This document shows, piece after piece, positions 9,875 through 19,133 of a DNA stretch of 64,000 nucleotides. How positions within the stretch are numbered: position 1 is the first letter of the stretch; the number at the start of each line of letters is the position of its first letter. The notes beneath the pieces were generated by a model. It ran no database searches and was not told the DNA's origin. It saw only the letters and a program-made list of their open reading frames with translations. Position numbers and translations under genes: made by a program. Source of the DNA: Escherichia coli DSM 30083 = JCM 1649 = ATCC 11775 (GTDB taxonomy: Bacteria; Pseudomonadota; Gammaproteobacteria; Enterobacterales; Enterobacteriaceae); NCBI RefSeq assembly GCF_003697165.2, contig NZ_CP033092.2, positions 4,650,001 through 4,714,000 of the forward strand. The letters run 5' to 3'.

Positions 9875-10315
9875 TTAATTACTTGATTTATTGTCGGCTT
9901 TATACTTCACATCCTGGGTATCTTTACCATATTTATTTTCGCCTTGTGTGCCAACAAACGCACCAAGATCGATAAGCATCATCACCAGAATCAATGTCGG
10001 GACAAAACGCCCCACCGCCCATTGCCAGACACCCGGTAAAATTGCCCAGTTACCCGCCAGCAGCATCCACGCCACAATCATCAGAAATGCCCATGCGCCG
10101 GAACGCCCGCGATCATGCAAGCGCTTAACGGTTACTGCCGCTGTTGGCCAAAGCAAGCACACAAGGCAAAACGCCGCGGTCTGAATATCGAGTAAATTTT
10201 TACCCGCCAGTGAGAAAAGCACCAGCATGCCTGCGAACCACAGGCCTATCCAAATCCAGAAATCACGGCGTCCAATACGCCCTTTAAATGAGAATAACCA
10301 TTGCTGTATGGTCAT
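9875..10315 (-). CDS. yiiR: YiiR, DUF805 inner-membrane protein
   Basis: 146 residues with four hydrophobic segments (about 20-40, 47-64, 72-92, 102-122). The DUF805 signature is clear: FSFKGRIGRRDFWIW near the N-terminus and VKRLHDRGRSGAW in the middle. The charged C-terminus is rich in Lys and Asp. Function unknown. It is transcribed away from yiiQ, with a 100-bp divergent gap at 10316-10415. The 211-bp gap 9664-9874 before yiiS shows no gene. Confidence 0.92.
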   Translation of the reverse strand: MTIQQWLFSFKGRIGRRDFWIWIGLWFAGMLVLFSLAGKNLLDIQTAAFCLVCLLWPTAAVTVKRLHDRGRSGAWAFLMIVAWMLLAGNWAILPGVWQWAVGRFVPTLILVMMLIDLGAFVGTQGENKYGKDTQDVKYKADNKSSN

Positions 10316-10415
10316 GTAAGTTCCTTGATGGTTGTCTTTTCCAGGATTCTACCCTTTTGACAAGGGCGACAGATATCGTTTTAATCGGAGCCAGTCATAA
10401 CAAAAGGTACTGTCA

Positions 10416-11015
10416 ATGAAGCCAGGGTGTACGCTGTTTTTTCTCTTATGTTCTGCATTAACCGTTACAACAACGGCGCATGCACAAACACCAGATACGG
10501 CAACGACCGCGCCTTATCTGCTGGCTGGAGCCCCTACTTTCGATCTCTCCATCAGCCAGTTTCGAGAAGACTTTAACAGCCAGAATCCCAGCCTGCCACT
10601 GAACGAATTTCGTGCCATCGACAGCAGTCCCGACAAAGCCAATCTCACTCGTGCAGCAAGTAAAATTAACGAGAACTTGTATGCTTCTACTGCGCTGGAG
10701 CGCGGTACCTTAAAAATCAAAAGCATTCAAATAACCTGGCTACCCATCCAGGGGCCAGAGCAAAAAGCCGCGAAAGCGAAAGCTCAGGCATACATGGCAG
10801 CGGTGATCCGCACACTCACCCCATTAATGACCAAAACTCAAAGCCAGAAAAAACTGCAGTCGCTACTAACGGCGGGGAAAAACAAACGTTATTACACCGA
10901 GACAGAAGGTGCACTGCGTTATGTTGTCGCGGACAACGGCGAAAAGGGGCTGACCTTCGCTGTTGAACCGATTAAGCTGGCGCTATCTGAATCGCTTGAA
11001 GGTTTGAATAAATGA
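10416..11015 (+). CDS. yiiQ: YiiQ, exported DUF1454 protein
   Basis: 199 residues with a clear Sec signal peptide (hydrophobic core LFFLLCSALTV, cleavage expected after AHA around residue 23). The mature part is Ser/Thr/Lys-rich and is predicted periplasmic. It belongs to the DUF1454 family of Enterobacteriaceae; function unknown. It is 107 bp upstream of tpiA on the same strand. Confidence 0.92.
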   Translation: MKPGCTLFFLLCSALTVTTTAHAQTPDTATTAPYLLAGAPTFDLSISQFREDFNSQNPSLPLNEFRAIDSSPDKANLTRAASKINENLYASTALERGTLKIKSIQITWLPIQGPEQKAAKAKAQAYMAAVIRTLTPLMTKTQSQKKLQSLLTAGKNKRYYTETEGALRYVVADNGEKGLTFAVEPIKLALSESLEGLNK

Positions 11016-11122
11016 CAAAAAGCAAAGCCTTTGTGCCGATGAATCTCTATACTGTTTCACAGACCTGCTGCCCTGCGGGGCGGCCATCTTCCTTTATTCG
11101 CTTATAAGCGTGGAGAATTAAA

Positions 11123-11890
11123 ATGCGACATCCTTTAGTGATGGGTAACTGGAAACTGAACGGCAGCCGCCACATGGTTCACGAGCTGGTATCTAACCTG
11201 CGTAAAGAGCTGGCAGGTGTTGCTGGCTGTGCGGTTGCAATCGCACCACCGGAAATGTACATCGATATGGCGAAGCGTGAAGCTGAAGGCAGCCACATCA
11301 TGCTGGGTGCGCAAAACGTGGACCTGAACCTGTCCGGCGCATTCACCGGTGAAACCTCTGCTGCTATGCTGAAAGACATCGGCGCACAGTACATCATCAT
11401 CGGCCACTCTGAACGTCGTACTTACCACAAAGAATCTGACGAACTGATCGCGAAAAAATTCGCGGTGCTGAAAGAGCAGGGTCTGACTCCGGTTCTGTGC
11501 ATCGGTGAAACCGAAGCGGAAAACGAAGCGGGCAAAACTGAAGAAGTTTGTGCACGTCAGATCGACGCGGTACTGAAAACTCAGGGTGCTGCGGCATTCG
11601 AAGGTGCGGTTATCGCTTACGAACCTGTATGGGCAATCGGTACTGGCAAATCTGCAACTCCGGCTCAGGCACAGGCTGTTCACAAATTCATCCGTGACCA
11701 CATTGCTAAAGTTGACGCTAACATCGCTGAACAAGTGATCATTCAGTACGGCGGCTCTGTAAACGCGTCTAACGCTGCGGAACTGTTTGCTCAGCCAGAC
11801 ATCGACGGCGCGCTGGTTGGCGGTGCTTCTCTGAAAGCTGACGCTTTCGCCGTGATCGTTAAAGCTGCAGAAGCGGCTAAACAGGCTTAA
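11123..11890 (+). CDS. tpiA: TpiA, triosephosphate isomerase
   Basis: 255 residues, the full length. It interconverts DHAP and glyceraldehyde-3-phosphate in glycolysis. Active-site residues are visible: Asn/Lys in GNWKLNG (residues 8-14), His in IIGHSERR near 93-100, and catalytic Glu in [11 protein letters not shown] near 166-176, followed by the mobile loop [11 protein letters not shown]. The GGSV/GGASLK phosphate-binding segments are at the C-terminus. Very biased codon use fits high expression. Confidence 0.98.
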
Positions 11891-11898
11891 GTCTGACA

Positions 11899-11930
11899 GG
11901 TGCCGGATTTCATATCCGGCACTTACTTTC
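11899..11930 (+). terminator. Terminator after tpiA
   Basis: GTGCCGGAT, TTCAT, ATCCGGCAC: a 9-bp stem followed by TTACTTTCC. The T tract is weak but the hairpin directly follows the stop codon. Confidence 0.7.
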
Positions 11931-11944
11931 CTAAACTCCTCGCC

Positions 11945-12700
11945 TTAACGCAAAATCTCACACTGATGATCCTGGATTTCCTCGGCTGAAGCACGGTTCA
12001 GCGTCAGTAGATTTCGTTGTGTCGCCAGCAATACAAATGAGTTATCACTCTGCCGTACCATCGCCAGCCCGTAGCTTCCCATATGTTCCCGCGCCTCAGG
12101 CACTTCTTCCGCCAGCATCATAAATGGGCTGCGTTGTACCAGTTCGCTTTCCGTTACCCGACGCGCCAGGTACTCATGCCCACGCAAACCACCTGGCAGT
12201 GGCAACCAGCGGCTACTGATGTTCGCCAGATTGTTATCCAGCTGTTCGCGCACATCAGGACGAATACAAGAAATATGAATATGAAAATGGTTTTGCGTAC
12301 GCCCGGTGCGGGAGTTGATCGCCAGAGATACCGCGCGATCGGGAACAGGCTGGCCGTATTTTTGGCTCATAAAATCACGCGCCTGCCAGGCTAACCAGAA
12401 AAAATTAGGCGTTGACGGATCGGTCAACAATGGGCTTTCAGTACCGTTAATACGGTACGTTGGCATCAACAGATATTGCAGTGGGCCATGACGATCTTTT
12501 AAAACCACGTATCCGGCGTTGGGTTTGACTTCCGCACATGGCGACGGGTTTTGGTTTTCCTGCTGGTTGGGCAAACATTGCTCAAGAACAATCTTACGTA
12601 ACGTGTCTGACTCTTCACCGGTTAATTTCCAGTAACCAATACCGGTAGCCACAACGGCGATAACTATCATCACCAAAAAAAGAAGACCCGCTTTTTTCAT
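11945..12700 (-). CDS. cdh: Cdh, CDP-diacylglycerol pyrophosphatase
   Basis: 251 residues from the ATG at 12700 (MKKAGLLFLVMIVIAVV). It hydrolyses CDP-diacylglycerol to phosphatidate and CMP in the inner membrane. An uncleaved N-terminal membrane anchor is followed by a periplasmic HIT-like domain with the QNHFHIHISC histidine triad motif near residue 155-164. A longer in-frame extension to 12892 runs through the sbp terminator and is rejected. It is transcribed toward tpiA. Confidence 0.95.
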   Translation of the reverse strand: MKKAGLLFLVMIVIAVVATGIGYWKLTGEESDTLRKIVLEQCLPNQQENQNPSPCAEVKPNAGYVVLKDRHGPLQYLLMPTYRINGTESPLLTDPSTPNFFWLAWQARDFMSQKYGQPVPDRAVSLAINSRTGRTQNHFHIHISCIRPDVREQLDNNLANISSRWLPLPGGLRGHEYLARRVTESELVQRSPFMMLAEEVPEAREHMGSYGLAMVRQSDNSFVLLATQRNLLTLNRASAEEIQDHQCEILR

Positions 12701-12756
12701 CTTTTTTTCCCTGTACCTCAAAGAGATGCAAGGGTAACGCAAAATCGTGACAAATA

Positions 12757-12790
12757 AAAAACCCAGTGGCGAGAAACCACCGGGCTTGAT
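12757..12790 (-). terminator. Terminator after sbp
   Basis: CCCAGTGG-CGAGAAA-CCACCGGG hairpin with an AAAAA run on its left, which reads as a stem then T tract for the minus strand, just downstream of the sbp stop codon. Confidence 0.75.
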
Positions 12791-12806
12791 AATTATCCTG
12801 GGGAAA

Positions 12807-13796
12807 TCAGCGTTTGCTGATCTGATCGAACGTACCGCCGTTAGCAAAATGCTCTTTTTGCGCTTTCGTCCAGCCGCCGAACTCTTCATCAATGGTGAAT
12901 AACTTCAATTTTGGAAACGCATTTTCGTACTTTTTCGCTACCTCAGCGTCGCGCGGACGGTAGTAGTTTTTCGCTGCAATTTCCTGACCTTCTGGCGAGT
13001 AGAGATATTTCAGGTAGGCTTCCGCCACCTCTTTGGTGCCTTTTTTCTCGACCACTTTATCGACCACCGACACGGTTGGCTCTGCGAGGATAGACTCACT
13101 CGGCGTGACGATTTCGAATTTATCTTTCCCCAGTTCATTCGCTGCCAGCAGAGCTTCGTTTTCCCAGGCGATCAGTACATCGCCAATCCCGCGCTCGACA
13201 AAGGTATTAGTGGAGCCGCGCGCGCCAGAATCCAGAACTTCGACGTTTTTATACAGTGCCCGAACAAAATCCTGTGCTTTTACCTGATCGTTGTTGTTGT
13301 GATGCAGCGCGTAGCCCCAGGCTGCCAGGTAGTTCCAGCGCGCGCCACCAGAGCTTTTCGGATTAGGCGTGATCACCGAAACACCCGGTTTAATCAGATC
13401 GTTCCAGTCATGGATCTGCTTCGAATTACCCTTACGTACCAGGAAAACAATGGTGGAAGTGTACGGTGCGGAGTTATCCGGCAGACGTTTGATCCACTCT
13501 TTATCAATCCGCCCGCGTTCCGCAATTGCGTCCACGTCATAGGCCAGAGCCAGAGTGACAACATCAGCTTCAATACCATTGATTACCGACGTCGCTTGTT
13601 TGCCTGAACCACCGTGGGACTGACGGATCACCACGTTATCGCCAGTTTGCTGTTTCCAGTGGGCGCTGAATGCCTTGTTGTACTGTTCGTACAATTCGCG
13701 CGTTGGATCATATGAAACGTTAAGAAGCTGAATATCCTTTGCCATAACGCTGGTTGCCGCCAGCAAAAATGTTAACCCTACGCCCCACTTTTTCAT
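12807..13796 (-). CDS. sbp: Sbp, periplasmic sulfate-binding protein
   Basis: 329 residues, the full length, with a signal peptide (GLTFLLAATSVMAKD, cleavage near residue 19). It delivers sulfate (and thiosulfate) to the CysUWA ABC importer. Type II periplasmic binding fold, with the sulfate-binding loop SHGGSGKQ near 60-67 visible. Expression depends on CysB/Cbl under sulfur limitation (established); I did not try to place the sites. A copy of sulfur uptake in the same window as a sulfosugar locus is standard E. coli order, not an adaptation. Confidence 0.97.
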   Translation of the reverse strand: MKKWGVGLTFLLAATSVMAKDIQLLNVSYDPTRELYEQYNKAFSAHWKQQTGDNVVIRQSHGGSGKQATSVINGIEADVVTLALAYDVDAIAERGRIDKEWIKRLPDNSAPYTSTIVFLVRKGNSKQIHDWNDLIKPGVSVITPNPKSSGGARWNYLAAWGYALHHNNNDQVKAQDFVRALYKNVEVLDSGARGSTNTFVERGIGDVLIAWENEALLAANELGKDKFEIVTPSESILAEPTVSVVDKVVEKKGTKEVAEAYLKYLYSPEGQEIAAKNYYRPRDAEVAKKYENAFPKLKLFTIDEEFGGWTKAQKEHFANGGTFDQISKR

Positions 13797-13906
13797 CGCC
13801 CGACTCTCTTATGTTGTGTTGTGATGAGCAAAGCGTGCCAGAAGGTTGACCAAACATTAAAGAATAAAAAAAGATTGGCTATAACTTGCGAGTATATGTT
13901 GGGGGA

Positions 13907-13931
13907 TTAAAAAGGCGGAAGAAATCCGCCT
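13907..13931 (-). terminator. Rho-independent terminator downstream of pfkA
   Basis: On the minus strand GGCGGA-TTTCT-TCCGCC is followed by TTTTTAATC. It lies past the REP pair and ends transcription coming from pfkA. Confidence 0.8.
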
Positions 13932-13960
13932 CATATTGCTGACAAAGTGCGCTTTGTCCA

Positions 13961-14062
13961 TGCCGGATGCGGCACAAACGCCTTATCCGGCCTACAAAAG
14001 TTTGCAAATTCAATAGATTACAGAATTCATGTAGGCCTGATAAGCGAAGCGCATCAGGCCTT
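13961..14062. repeat. REP pair (BIME) between pfkA and sbp
   Basis: Two opposed REP units: TGCCGGATGCGGCACAAACG...ATCCGGCCTAC at 13961-13995 and GTAGGCCTGATAAGCGAAGC...ATCAGGCC at 14031-14060, with a spacer (AATTCAATAGATTACA) that recurs in the REP after engB at 63350. The 319-bp gap 13797-14115 holds this BIME, the terminator and the sbp promoter region, and no gene. Confidence 0.9.
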
Positions 14063-14115
14063 TTTGCTTCTGTCATCGGTTTCAGGCTAAAGGAATCTGC
14101 CTTTTTCCGAAATCA

Positions 14116-15078
14116 TTAATACAGTTTTTTCGCGCAGTCCAGCCAGTCGCCTTTGAACGGACGCTTCATGTTTTCGATAGCGTCGATGATGTCGTGGTGA
14201 ACCAGCTGTTCGTTCTGGATACCTACGCAACGACCACCGTAACCTGCCAGCAGCAGATCGATAGCGTAAGCGCCCATACGGGAAGCCAGAATACGGTCGT
14301 AAGGCACCGGAGAACCACCGCGCTGGATGTGGCCCAGCACAGTTGCGCGGGTTTCACGACCGGTTTCTTTCTCGATGAAATGCGCCAGTTCGTCAACATC
14401 ACACATATGTTCAGTAATCGCCACGATCGCGTGTTTTTTACCTTTCGCGATACCCGCTTTGATTTCGTTTACCAGGTCTTCACGGCTGAATTCAACTTCC
14501 GGAACCACAACGAATTCACAGCCACCGGCAATGGCCGCAGCCAACGTCAGATCGCCACAATAACGGCCCATCACTTCCACCACGGAAATACGCTGGTGAG
14601 AAGAAGAGGTGTCACGCAGACGGTCGATCGCTTCTACAACGGTGCTCAGCGCAGTGAAGAAACCGATAGTGTAGTCAGTGCCTTTGATGTCGTTGTCGAT
14701 AGTGCCCGGCAGGCCGATGCACGGGAAGCCCATTTCGGTCAGACGCATTGCACCCATGTAGGAACCGTCACCGCCGATAACCACCAGCGCGTCGATCCCA
14801 CGTTTTTTCAGGTTTTCGATAGCCACGGCGCGGATGTTCTCGTCGCGGAATTCCGGGAAACGCGCAGAACCGAGGAACGTACCACCACGGTTGATCATGT
14901 CAGAAACGCTGTAACGGTCTAGCTGTACCATACGGTCTTCATACAGACCCAGATAGCCGTCATAAATGCCCATTACTTCCAGACCTTCTGTCAGCGCAGA
15001 ACGAACAACCCCGCGAATTGCGGCGTTCATGCCTGGCGCATCACCGCCGCTTGTCAACACACCGATTTTCTTAATCAT
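14116..15078 (-). CDS. pfkA: PfkA, 6-phosphofructokinase I
   Basis: 320 residues from the ATG at 15078 ([23 protein letters not shown]). It is the main ATP-dependent phosphofructokinase of glycolysis, activated by ADP and inhibited by PEP. Visible motifs are GGDAPGMN and GGDGSYMGA (ATP), [12 protein letters not shown] near 124-135 with the catalytic Asp127, and MGRYCGDL near 169. An upstream in-frame extension to 15174 includes promoter sequence and is rejected. Confidence 0.98.
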
Positions 15079-15181
15079 GACTACCTCTGAACTTTGGAAT
15101 GCAAAATGAAATCTGTTGCCGGAAGTCTTCTTGCACATCGAAATGATCCAACGAATGTGCAAATAGTATAACAATCACTTC

Positions 15182-15200
15182 CTGCTGAATTGATTCAGGT
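15182..15200 (-). promoter_or_regulatory. Cra (FruR) operator of pfkA
   Basis: TGAATTGATTCA at 15186-15197 is a near-palindrome close to the Cra consensus TGAAWCGNTTCA. pfkA is a known Cra-repressed gene. The site is about 110 bp upstream of the start codon. Confidence 0.7.
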
Positions 15201-15258
15201 CAGGCCAAATGGCGGTATTTTATACACAAAATGCGGGTCTGGCTCTCTTTTATACTGA

Positions 15259-16161
15259 TTATGAAAGCATAGACCGTTTACCCTCCCTGGGTACGACGGA
15301 ACAGGGGTCCTGATGGATAATCACATCCGATCCCGGAAAACGCCGTAAAATAGCCTGCTCTACCTGATCCGCCACCATATGTGCCTGAACCAAAGGCAGA
15401 GAGTCTTCCATTTCCAAATGAATCTGAATAAAGCGGGTCGGCCCTGACTGCCGCGTGCGAAGATCGTGAGCGCCGCTAACACCCGGCCAGGAAGTCACGA
15501 TATCAATAATTTCTTGCCGTTCCTCATCAGGCAATGCGCGATCCAGTAATGACTGTACCGCCTCATATCCCATGCGTAACGCGCTATATAAAATATAGAT
15601 GCCGATCCCCAATGCAAACAGAGCATCGGCGCGATGCCAGCCGTACCAGGACAACCCCAGCGCCAGCAGAATTGCGCCGTTCATCATAACATCAGACTGG
15701 TAATGTAGCATATCAGCCCGCACCGCCTGGCTTTGCGTCCGGCGCACCACCCAACGCTGAAACGAGACAAGGATAATCGTACAAATTAGCGCCACAATTG
15801 TCACGATAACCCCGACGCCTGGATCTGTCATCGGTGTTGGAGATACCAGATGTTGAATACCCGTCAAAAACAGGAATAGTGCCGAACCGGAGATAAACAT
15901 ACTTTGCGCCAGCGCCGCGAGGGACTCAGCTTTACCGTGACCAAACGAGTGATTATCGTCGGCAGGTTGCAGGGAATATCGCACCACCAGTAAATTCGTC
16001 AACGACGCGCCGATATCCACCAGCGAATCCACCAGCGCGGCGAGAATACTCACCGACCCGGTATACCACCATGCAAAAATTTTAATCAGCAATAGCAGCG
16101 AAGCCATCGCCGTCGCAGCAATCGCCGCCCGACTGACCAGCCGTCCATAAGATTGATTCAT
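15259..16161 (-). CDS. fieF: FieF (YiiP), cation-diffusion-facilitator zinc/iron exporter
   Basis: 300 residues from the ATG at 16161 (MNQSYGRLVSRA). It is an inner-membrane Zn2+/H+ (also Fe2+, Cd2+) antiporter, dimeric. Six membrane helices and a C-terminal cytoplasmic metal-binding domain are expected. The intramembrane zinc site residues are seen as LVDSLVDIG (Asp45/Asp49 region) and HYQSDVMMNG (His153/Asp157 region); the DNHSFGHGK loop carries the second site. The 14-residue upstream extension has no support. Confidence 0.96.
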   Translation of the reverse strand: MNQSYGRLVSRAAIAATAMASLLLLIKIFAWWYTGSVSILAALVDSLVDIGASLTNLLVVRYSLQPADDNHSFGHGKAESLAALAQSMFISGSALFLFLTGIQHLVSPTPMTDPGVGVIVTIVALICTIILVSFQRWVVRRTQSQAVRADMLHYQSDVMMNGAILLALGLSWYGWHRADALFALGIGIYILYSALRMGYEAVQSLLDRALPDEERQEIIDIVTSWPGVSGAHDLRTRQSGPTRFIQIHLEMEDSLPLVQAHMVADQVEQAILRRFPGSDVIIHQDPCSVVPREGKRSMLS

Positions 16162-16242
16162 AAATACTCCCGCTATCAACTGACGGTAGTATAACGGAAG
16201 CAAATCATCTGCAATGCATTAAGCAGCAGGCAAATTGAGGAT

Positions 16243-16300
16243 AAAAAAAACCCCCACATCATGTGGGGGAAGACAGGGATGGTGTCTATGGCAAGGAAAA
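16243..16300 (-). ncRNA. cpxQ: CpxQ, Hfq-dependent sRNA from the cpxP 3' UTR
   Basis: On the minus strand the 58-nt segment begins TTTTCCTTGCCATAGACACC and ends in the terminator CCCCCACAT/ATGTGGGGG plus a T run (16243-16267). It matches the known CpxQ, cut by RNase E from cpxP mRNA, which represses envelope-protein mRNAs (for example nhaB, agp, fimA) when the Cpx response is on. It also serves as the cpxP terminator. Confidence 0.92.
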
Positions 16301-16309
16301 CAGGGTTTA

Positions 16310-16810
16310 CTACTGGGAACGTGAGTTGCTACTACTCAATAGCTTCAACGATGAACTTTTTTGCCATTGCGTCACGTCGCGCAACTGCTCCATTCGTTGT
16401 TGATGTTTCTCGTTTAAAACCGCTTGCTGCTCCGGCGTTAACAGGCGATACATTTGGTTGCGGACTTTTGCCATCTCAACCTGACGAGCTATTTGCTCAT
16501 TCGCCATTTTTTCTGCCTGTGCGCGCACAGCGTTTTCATCAAAATTTTCTGCGGTGACAAGGCGATGCATTGTCTCCAGTTCGCTAACATTAACAGGAGG
16601 CTGTTCGTGCCGGGCCTGTTGCATAAGATCTCGCATCTGCTGACGCTGATGTTCGGTTAAACTTATGCCGTCGAACATATGGCTCTGCGTACTGCGCTGC
16701 GTAAGTTCTTCACCCGGATGACAGTTATCGCCTGAACCGACTTCAGCAGCGTGGCTTAATGAACTGACTGCCAGCGTTGAGGCCATGACGGCAGCGGTAA
16801 CTATGCGCAT
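16310..16810 (-). CDS. cpxP: CpxP, periplasmic Cpx-pathway adaptor
   Basis: 166 residues with a signal peptide cleaved after SHA (residue 21). CpxP is an all-helical dimer that dampens the CpxA sensor and escorts misfolded pilins to DegP. The two LTxxQ-type repeats are visible: LTEHQRQQMRDLM and LTPEQQAVLNEKH. A second ATG one codon upstream (16813) is an alternative start. Residue 30 is Cys (GDNCHPGEEL), where I remember Trp in K-12. It is divergent from cpxRA, with a CpxR box between them. Confidence 0.95.
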   Translation of the reverse strand: MRIVTAAVMASTLAVSSLSHAAEVGSGDNCHPGEELTQRSTQSHMFDGISLTEHQRQQMRDLMQQARHEQPPVNVSELETMHRLVTAENFDENAVRAQAEKMANEQIARQVEMAKVRNQMYRLLTPEQQAVLNEKHQQRMEQLRDVTQWQKSSSLKLLSSSNSRSQ

Positions 16811-16889
16811 CATTTGCTCCCAAAATCTTTCTGTCGCGATTCAACGATAGAGAGTTTACGATTCAGGCTGCAAACATGCGTCAGGGGGT

Positions 16890-16904
16890 GTAAAACAACG
16901 TAAA
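16890..16904. promoter_or_regulatory. CpxR box between cpxP and cpxR
   Basis: GTAAAACAACGTAAA fits the CpxR consensus GTAAA-N5-GTAAA exactly. It serves strong CpxR activation of cpxP and autoregulation of cpxRA. Confidence 0.9.
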
Positions 16905-16959
16905 GTCATGGATTAGCGACGTCTGATGACGTAATTTCTGCCTCGGAGGTATTTAAACA

Positions 16960-17658
16960 ATGAATAAAATCCTGTTAGTTGATGATGACCGAGAGCTGAC
17001 TTCCCTATTAAAGGAGCTGCTCGAGATGGAAGGCTTCAACGTGATTGTTGCCCACGATGGGGAACAGGCGCTTGATCTTCTGGACGACAGCATTGATTTA
17101 CTTTTGCTTGATGTAATGATGCCGAAGAAAAATGGTATCGACACATTAAAAGCACTTCGCCAGACACACCAGACGCCTGTCATTATGTTGACGGCGCGCG
17201 GCAGTGAACTTGATCGCGTTCTCGGCCTTGAGCTGGGCGCAGATGACTATCTCCCAAAACCGTTTAATGATCGTGAGCTGGTGGCACGTATTCGCGCGAT
17301 CCTGCGCCGTTCGCACTGGAGCGAACAACAGCAAAACAACGACAACGGTTCACCGACACTGGAAGTTGATGCCTTAAGTCTCAATCCTGGTCGCCAGGAA
17401 GCCACCTTCGACGGGCAAACACTGGAGTTAACCGGTACTGAGTTTACCCTGCTCTATTTGCTGGCACAGCATCTGGGTCAGGTGGTTTCCCGTGAGCATT
17501 TAAGCCAGGAAGTGCTGGGCAAGCGCCTGACGCCTTTCGACCGCGCTATCGATATGCATATTTCCAACCTGCGTCGTAAACTGCCGGATCGTAAAGATGG
17601 TCACCCGTGGTTTAAAACCTTGCGTGGTCGCGGCTATCTGATGGTTTCTGCTTCATGA
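16960..17658 (+). CDS. cpxR: CpxR, envelope-stress response regulator
   Basis: 232 residues, the full length. OmpR/PhoB-type regulator: receiver domain about 1-118 with acidic pocket DDD (8-10) and phosphorylated Asp51 in LLLLDVMMPKK, conserved Lys in YLPKPFNDREL; winged-helix DNA-binding domain from about 130 with LTGTEFTLLYLL and DMHISNLRRKL. It activates degP, dsbA, cpxP and others. Its stop overlaps the cpxA start by 4 bp (ATGA). Confidence 0.98.
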   Translation: MNKILLVDDDRELTSLLKELLEMEGFNVIVAHDGEQALDLLDDSIDLLLLDVMMPKKNGIDTLKALRQTHQTPVIMLTARGSELDRVLGLELGADDYLPKPFNDRELVARIRAILRRSHWSEQQQNNDNGSPTLEVDALSLNPGRQEATFDGQTLELTGTEFTLLYLLAQHLGQVVSREHLSQEVLGKRLTPFDRAIDMHISNLRRKLPDRKDGHPWFKTLRGRGYLMVSAS

Positions 17659-19028
17659 TAGGCAGCTTAACCGCGCGCATCTTCGCCATCTTCTGGCTGA
17701 CGCTGGCGCTGGTGTTGATGTTGGTTTTGATGTTACCCAAGCTCGATTCACGCCAGATGACCGAGCTTCTGGATAGCGAACAGCGTCAGGGTCTGATGAT
17801 TGAGCAGCATGTCGAAGCGGAGCTGGCGAACGATCCGCCCAACGATTTAATGTGGTGGCGGCGTCTGTTCCGGGCGATTGATAAGTGGGCACCACCAGGA
17901 CAGCGTTTGTTACTGGTGACCACCGAAGGCCGCGTGATCGGCGCTGAACGCAGCGAAATGCAGATCATTCGTAACTTTATTGGTCAGGCCGATAACGCCG
18001 ATCATCCGCAGAAGAAAAAGTATGGCCGCGTGGAACTGGTCGGTCCGTTCTCCGTGCGTGATGGCGAAGATAATTACCAACTTTATCTGATTCGTCCGGC
18101 CAGCAGTTCTCAATCCGATTTCATAAACTTACTGTTTGACCGCCCGTTATTACTGCTGATTGTCACCATGCTGGTCAGTACGCCGCTGCTGTTGTGGTTG
18201 GCCTGGAGTCTGGCAAAACCGGCGCGTAAGCTGAAAAACGCTGCCGATGAAGTTGCCCAGGGAAACTTACGCCAGCACCCGGAACTGGAAGCGGGGCCAC
18301 AGGAATTCCTTGCCGCCGGTGCCAGTTTTAACCAGATGGTCACCGCGCTGGAGCGCATGATGACCTCTCAGCAGCGTCTACTTTCTGATATCTCTCACGA
18401 ACTGCGCACCCCGCTGACGCGTCTGCAACTGGGTACGGCGTTACTGCGCCGTCGTAGCGGTGAAAGCAAGGAACTGGAGCGTATTGAAACTGAAGCGCAA
18501 CGTCTGGACAGCATGATCAACGATCTGTTGGTGATGTCACGTAATCAGCAGAAAAATGCGCTGGTTAGCGAGACCATCAAAGCCAACCAGTTGTGGAGTG
18601 AAGTGCTGGATAACGCGGCGTTCGAAGCCGAGCAAATGGGCAAGTCGTTGACGGTTAACTTCCCACCTGGGCCGTGGCCGCTGTACGGCAACCCGAACGC
18701 CCTGGAAAGTGCGCTGGAAAACATTGTTCGTAATGCTCTGCGTTATTCCCATACGAAGATTGAAGTGGGCTTTGCGGTAGATAAAGACGGTATCACCATT
18801 ACGGTGGACGACGATGGTCCTGGCGTTAGCCCGGAAGATCGCGAACAGATTTTCCGTCCGTTCTATCGGACCGACGAAGCACGCGATCGTGAATCTGGGG
18901 GTACAGGTTTGGGGCTGGCGATTGTTGAAACCGCCATTCAGCAGCATCGTGGCTGGGTGAAGGCAGAAGACAGCCCGCTGGGCGGTTTACGGCTGGTGAT
19001 TTGGTTGCCGCTGTATAAGCGGAGTTAA
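17655..19028 (+). CDS. cpxA: CpxA, envelope-stress sensor histidine kinase
   Basis: 457 residues, the full length. Inner-membrane sensor with TM1 about 8-28, a periplasmic PAS-like sensor domain, TM2 about 164-184, HAMP linker, then the H box SDISHELRTPLTRLQ with phosphorylated His248. ATP-binding boxes are NIVRNALRYS (N), VDDDGPGVSPED (G1) and GGTGLGLAI (G2). Translationally coupled to cpxR. Confidence 0.98.
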   Translation: MIGSLTARIFAIFWLTLALVLMLVLMLPKLDSRQMTELLDSEQRQGLMIEQHVEAELANDPPNDLMWWRRLFRAIDKWAPPGQRLLLVTTEGRVIGAERSEMQIIRNFIGQADNADHPQKKKYGRVELVGPFSVRDGEDNYQLYLIRPASSSQSDFINLLFDRPLLLLIVTMLVSTPLLLWLAWSLAKPARKLKNAADEVAQGNLRQHPELEAGPQEFLAAGASFNQMVTALERMMTSQQRLLSDISHELRTPLTRLQLGTALLRRRSGESKELERIETEAQRLDSMINDLLVMSRNQQKNALVSETIKANQLWSEVLDNAAFEAEQMGKSLTVNFPPGPWPLYGNPNALESALENIVRNALRYSHTKIEVGFAVDKDGITITVDDDGPGVSPEDREQIFRPFYRTDEARDRESGGTGLGLAIVETAIQQHRGWVKAEDSPLGGLRLVIWLPLYKRS

Positions 19029-19035
19029 ACTCCGC

Positions 19036-19125
19036 ATTTGTAGGCAGGATAAGGCGTTTACGCCGCATCCGGCATTTGAGCAGGATGCCTGATGCGACGC
19101 TGATAGCGTCTTATCAGGCCTACAC
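19036..19125. repeat. REP pair (BIME) between cpxA and yiiM
   Basis: GTAGGCAGGATAAGGCG...GCCGCATCCGGCA at about 19040-19075 and GCCTGATGCGACGC...GCGTCTTATCAGGCCTAC at 19086-19123. Two opposed REP units between the convergent cpxA and yiiM genes. Confidence 0.9.
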
Positions 19126-19133
19126 TCCGGGGG

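Noticed and set aside
12701..12892. N-terminal extension of cdh by 64 residues
   Set aside because: It would translate the sbp terminator and the start of sbp's 3' end; the ATG at 12700 gives the known 251-residue membrane-anchored protein.
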